Below, piece after piece: positions 61,080 to 64,000 of a DNA stretch of 64,000 nucleotides. The stretch comes from an uncultured Ruminococcus sp. (lineage in GTDB: Bacteria; Bacillota; Clostridia; Oscillospirales; Acutalibacteraceae): NCBI GenBank assembly GCA_944415425.1, contig CALYBP010000004.1, forward strand, positions 1-64,000, read 5' to 3'. A program made the translations under genes and the position numbers. Positions within the stretch are counted from its first letter, which is position 1, and each line of letters opens with the position of its first letter. Below the pieces are notes generated by a model. It made no database searches, was not told the origin of the DNA, and was given only the letters and a program-made list of their open reading frames with translations.

Positions 61080-62456
61080 ATGCAGATTTTATATACTGTT
61101 GCTTTAATAGTTATCGGTGTTTTGTTTTTTACGCTGATAATTTTTTCTCATGAATTCGGACACTTTATAACCGCAAAGCTCTCAGGAGTAAAAGTTAATG
61201 AGTTCGCCATAGGTATGGGTCCGAAAATTTTCGGATTTCGCAAGGGAGAAACCTTGTATACAATAAGGATATTTCCTATCGGCGGATTTTGTGCGATGGA
61301 AGGCGAAGATGAAGACAGCGACGAGCCTCGCGCTTTTAATAACGCAAAGGTTTGGAAAAGAATGATAATAATAATTGCCGGAGCAGTTATGAATATTTTG
61401 CTCGGCTTTATTTTGATGTTTGCCTACACGGTTCAGGCAGATTCATATGTTTCTACTACCGTAAGCCAGTTTCCGCCTAATTCTTACAGCGCAAACTGCG
61501 GTCTTGAGGCGGGCGATCAGATTGTTGAGGTAAACGGCTACTCCGTTTGGAATACAATGGATTTGCAGTTTGCCATTGCTACCTTGCAGTGCCAGGAAGT
61601 CGACGGTAAAACGCTTGAAGTATATAAACAGGACTGCACGAATAATGCATATGATATTTATTCTCAGCTTGCGGTAGATAATAAGCTTGAGGGGGAAGAG
61701 GCACAGAGCTATTACAATTTAGTGTGCAGCGGAGCTGAAAAAATAAATTCGGCTCAGTCTAAACAGGAGTCGGAACAGTATCTTGAAGATATTTGCGCTG
61801 ATTTGTACGGATATTTCGGCATTGATGATTATGAAGTGCCTAAGATTACAGAGCAAGTTAAAAGGCCTCGTTTTGTTGCGGATTTAAAAGTAATAAGAAA
61901 CGGCGAGAAAATAACTTTAAACGATGTTCAGTTTATGACAGGATACAGGAACGCTGAAGATGAAAAGGCGGAGAAGCCCTCTGTTTCGATAGATTTTTTT
62001 GTTGAAGAAATTGAAAAGAATGTCGGTACTGTTTTAACTCAGACTTTTACTAACACCTGTTCAATGGCAAAAACCGTGTGGACATCGCTTGTATGGCTTG
62101 TGCAGGGCAGATTCTCTTTTTCCGACCTTTCGGGTCCTGTCGGGATAGCGACGGCAGTTACTCAAGTTGCTTCGCAGGGACTTGAAAGCAGCTTCGGCGC
62201 GGCGGTGAACAATATACTTTATGTGATGATATTAATTACGGTAAACCTCGGAATCGTGAATATGATGCCGTTTCCGGCACTTGATGGGGGTCGCTTCCTG
62301 TTTTTGGTTATTGAGTGGATTTTCAGAAAACCTATTCCGAGAAAAGCGGAACAAATCGTTAACGCAGCGGGACTTGTGCTTTTGATGCTGTTTATGATAG
62401 TCATTTCGTTTAAAGATGTATGGCAGCTGTTTACAGGCACTTTCCCGGGAATGTAG
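61080..62456 (+). CDS. rseP: RIP metalloprotease RseP/RasP
   Basis: 458 residues. Zinc motif HEFGH (~22-26) in the first helix and third-ligand motif NMMPFPALDGGRFLF near 395. A PDZ domain (~125-165, SANCGLEAGDQIVEVNG) is followed by an insert of ~90 residues rich in Gln and acidic residues between two PDZ-like parts (to ~285, ADLKVIRNGEKITL). Site-2 proteases cut anti-sigma factors and signal peptide remnants in the membrane. Longer than many RseP because of this insert. dxr-rseP-ispG order is conserved in Firmicutes. Confidence 0.93.
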   Translation: MQILYTVALIVIGVLFFTLIIFSHEFGHFITAKLSGVKVNEFAIGMGPKIFGFRKGETLYTIRIFPIGGFCAMEGEDEDSDEPRAFNNAKVWKRMIIIIAGAVMNILLGFILMFAYTVQADSYVSTTVSQFPPNSYSANCGLEAGDQIVEVNGYSVWNTMDLQFAIATLQCQEVDGKTLEVYKQDCTNNAYDIYSQLAVDNKLEGEEAQSYYNLVCSGAEKINSAQSKQESEQYLEDICADLYGYFGIDDYEVPKITEQVKRPRFVADLKVIRNGEKITLNDVQFMTGYRNAEDEKAEKPSVSIDFFVEEIEKNVGTVLTQTFTNTCSMAKTVWTSLVWLVQGRFSFSDLSGPVGIATAVTQVASQGLESSFGAAVNNILYVMILITVNLGIVNMMPFPALDGGRFLFLVIEWIFRKPIPRKAEQIVNAAGLVLLMLFMIVISFKDVWQLFTGTFPGM

Positions 62457-62471
62457 CATACGGAGGTTAAA

Positions 62472-63518
62472 ATGGCAAGTAAAATTCAGGTTACGGCAGG
62501 CAATGTAAAAATCGGAGGAGGAGCACAGGTATCAATTCAGTCGATGCTGAATGTTCCGTCAACCGATATTGAAGGTTCTGTAAGACAGGCAGTTGAGCTT
62601 GAGCGGGCGGGATGTGAAATCATACGTGCCGCAATTCCCAATATGGATGCGGTAAAGCTTATTCCTGCTTTAAAACAAGCTGTAAAAGCTCCCATAGTAG
62701 CCGACATTCACTTTGACTATAAGCTTGCTCTTGAAGCTTGTGCGGCAGGGGTAGATAAAATCAGAATCAATCCGGGCAATATCGGCTCGGATGACAGAGT
62801 AAAGGCTGTTGCAAAGGCTTGTAAATTGAGAAATATTCCGATAAGAATCGGAGTTAATTCAGGTTCACTTGAAAAGGAAATACTTGCAAAATACGGCCAC
62901 CCGACGCCGCAGGCGCTATGCGACAGTGCGTTATATCACGCGTCTTTGCTTGAGAAATTCGATTTTAACGATATTGTTTTGTCAATGAAGAGTTCCACGG
63001 TTTCAACTATGATTAAAGCATATGATCTTGCATCACAGCAATGCGACTATCCTCTTCACCTCGGAGTCACCGAGGCAGGAACAGAGCGAATGGGAATAAT
63101 CAAGTCTGCGGCAGGACTTGGATCCCTTTTGCTTCACGGAATCGGGGATACAATTCGTGTTTCACTAACCGCTGACCCCGTAAAAGAGGTTTATGCGGCT
63201 AAAGATATTTTAAACGCTCTTGATGTCAGAAAGAGCGGTGTTCAGTTTGTTTCCTGCCCGACCTGCGGAAGAACAAGAATTGATCTTGTAAAAATTGCCG
63301 GTGAGGTTGAGGACAGACTCAAAGACTGCAAAAAAAATATAAAGGTTGCCGTAATGGGTTGTGTCGTAAACGGTCCCGGCGAGGCAAGAGAGGCAGATAT
63401 TGGTATTGCCGGCGGCGAGGGCTGCGGACTTTTATTTAAAAAAGGTGAAATAATACGAAAAGTTCCCGAGGATAGGCTTGTCGACGCTCTTATTGATGAA
63501 ATAAATAAAATGCAATAA
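62472..63518 (+). CDS. ispG: HMBPP synthase IspG (GcpE)
   Basis: IspG converts MEcPP to HMBPP. 348 residues, GGAGG site. TIM barrel opening VQSMLNVPSTD, AAIPNMDAVKLIPALK, ADIHFDYKLALEA, INPGNIGSDDRV, RIGVNSGSLEKEIL. The cluster cysteines are in SCPTCGRTRIDL and VMGCVVNGPGEA, followed by DIGIAGGEGCG. Second isoprenoid gene of this operon; feeds uppS. Confidence 0.96.
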   Translation: MASKIQVTAGNVKIGGGAQVSIQSMLNVPSTDIEGSVRQAVELERAGCEIIRAAIPNMDAVKLIPALKQAVKAPIVADIHFDYKLALEACAAGVDKIRINPGNIGSDDRVKAVAKACKLRNIPIRIGVNSGSLEKEILAKYGHPTPQALCDSALYHASLLEKFDFNDIVLSMKSSTVSTMIKAYDLASQQCDYPLHLGVTEAGTERMGIIKSAAGLGSLLLHGIGDTIRVSLTADPVKEVYAAKDILNALDVRKSGVQFVSCPTCGRTRIDLVKIAGEVEDRLKDCKKNIKVAVMGCVVNGPGEAREADIGIAGGEGCGLLFKKGEIIRKVPEDRLVDALIDEINKMQ

Positions 63519-63596
63519 TTGTGCCGACACACATTGTTTTATCGAAAATATTATTTGTTAAATTAAAATATAAATTTTAGAGTCGGAAGGAATTAT

Positions 63597-64000
63597 ATGA
63601 AAACATTAGGAGAGGTATTGGGAAAACTTTTTAACGCCTCTGATATTCCCGCACAAATAGGCGATGGTGAAATATTAAAACTGAATATTTTTTCCAAGAC
63701 CCGAAGCGTGATTTTTACCGTAAAGTTTAAAAATCTCGTAATGTGTGAAACTATTTTTGAAGCCGAAAAAAAAATCGCAGAGATTTTATCTCTTTCAAGC
63801 GTTGTTATAAAACCCAAATTCTCGTCAGATTTGTTTACGGCGGATTATTTTCCTCAGCTTTACATAGCTGTAAAAAGAGAAATACCCTGCATTAACGGAT
63901 CGCTTAATAATGCGTTGGTGAGTTATCAGGAAAATACGCTTACAATTAATCTTCAAAACGGAGGTAAGAATCTGCTTGATGCTAAGGGCTTTGACAAAGT
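63597..64000 (+). CDS. polC: DNA polymerase III PolC, N-terminal part (cut by window edge)
   Basis: ATG at 63597 with GGAAGG 6 bases upstream; 134 codons visible. The start has no catalytic motif. The N-terminal domain layout, the alternating alpha/beta pattern with FEAEKKIAEIL, and the position directly after ispG match polC in many Clostridia. PolC is the Gram-positive replicative polymerase with a built-in exonuclease. The motifs needed to confirm this lie outside the window. Confidence 0.7.
   Translation, partial: MKTLGEVLGKLFNASDIPAQIGDGEILKLNIFSKTRSVIFTVKFKNLVMCETIFEAEKKIAEILSLSSVVIKPKFSSDLFTADYFPQLYIAVKREIPCINGSLNNALVSYQENTLTINLQNGGKNLLDAKGFDK

Noticed and set aside
1-64000. CRISPR array
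   Set aside because: No regularly spaced 25-40 base repeats and no cas genes. The only repeats are RHS core, hairpins and protein-coding repeats.

Overview
The window comes from a Gram-positive, anaerobic, endospore-forming member of the Clostridia. Evidence: sporulation genes (a spoVM-like microgene, a SipL-type SPOCS/LysM gene, spoIVA, a SpoIVFB-like protease), a PolC-type polymerase start at the right edge, class A RNase P RNA, an oxygen-sensitive thiamine pathway (ThiH, ThiC), ECF transporter genes, and AT-rich intergenic DNA with canonical sigma-A promoters. A dockerin protein and a membrane-anchored cohesin-like protein point to the Ruminococcaceae/Oscillospiraceae, perhaps an amylosome-type Ruminococcus. 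That placement is inference. There are no rRNA genes; two tRNAs and rnpB are present.

Layout. 1-3.2 kb (minus): OmpR-type two-component system followed by a secreted PepSY protein cut by the window edge. 3.5-16.3 kb (plus): housekeeping run ruvC-ruvA-ruvB-glmM-methyltransferase-ecfA1-ecfA2-ecfT-truA-DUF5711-like-cvpA-pgsA-clpE. 16.4 kb: tRNA-Gly. 16.6-21.1 kb: AT-rich accessory island, mostly minus strand. It holds an orphan RHS/YD-repeat tip carrying an alpha/beta-hydrolase (lipase-like) toxin domain, a lipoprotein that looks like its immunity partner, a collapsed second RHS tip, a 183-residue orphan immunity candidate, two membrane proteins of unknown role and an XRE regulator. 21.9-30.2 kb: scattered metabolism (histidine phosphatase, leuB, PHP phosphatase, malic enzyme), rnpB, two flavoproteins, small membrane proteins. 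30.3-37 kb: MATE pump and the clostridial block spoIVFA-like/spoIVFB-like/TIGR03960/TIGR03936, then an unknown gene and a YhcC-type radical SAM gene.

37-45.5 kb combines cell-surface and spore-coat genes: a cohesin-like membrane protein with rluA, a small transmembrane gene plus spoVM, a 976-residue secreted dockerin protein under its own vegetative promoter, then sipL-like and spoIVA. SpoVM, SipL and SpoIVA form the platform on which the spore coat is laid, so this segment holds the coat basement layer within about 6.5 kb, split by a carbohydrate-related gene.

45.6-51.9 kb (minus): a complete thiazole/pyrimidine thiamine operon, thiS-thiF-thiG-thiH-tenI/thiE fusion-thiD-thiC, behind a TPP riboswitch with a visible terminator. 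52-57 kb: tex, a UPF0178 protein, a secreted cyclophilin, tRNA-Ser and corA. 57-64 kb (plus): the conserved pyrH-frr-uppS-cdsA-dxr-rseP-ispG-polC run.

The best candidates for something undescribed are the RHS lipase-tip/lipoprotein-immunity locus with its 99-bp duplicated core segment, the dockerin/cohesin pair, the TenI-ThiE fusion, and a hairpin-leader micro-ORF at 16.6 kb. Functions rest on recognised motifs read by eye; no database search was possible.
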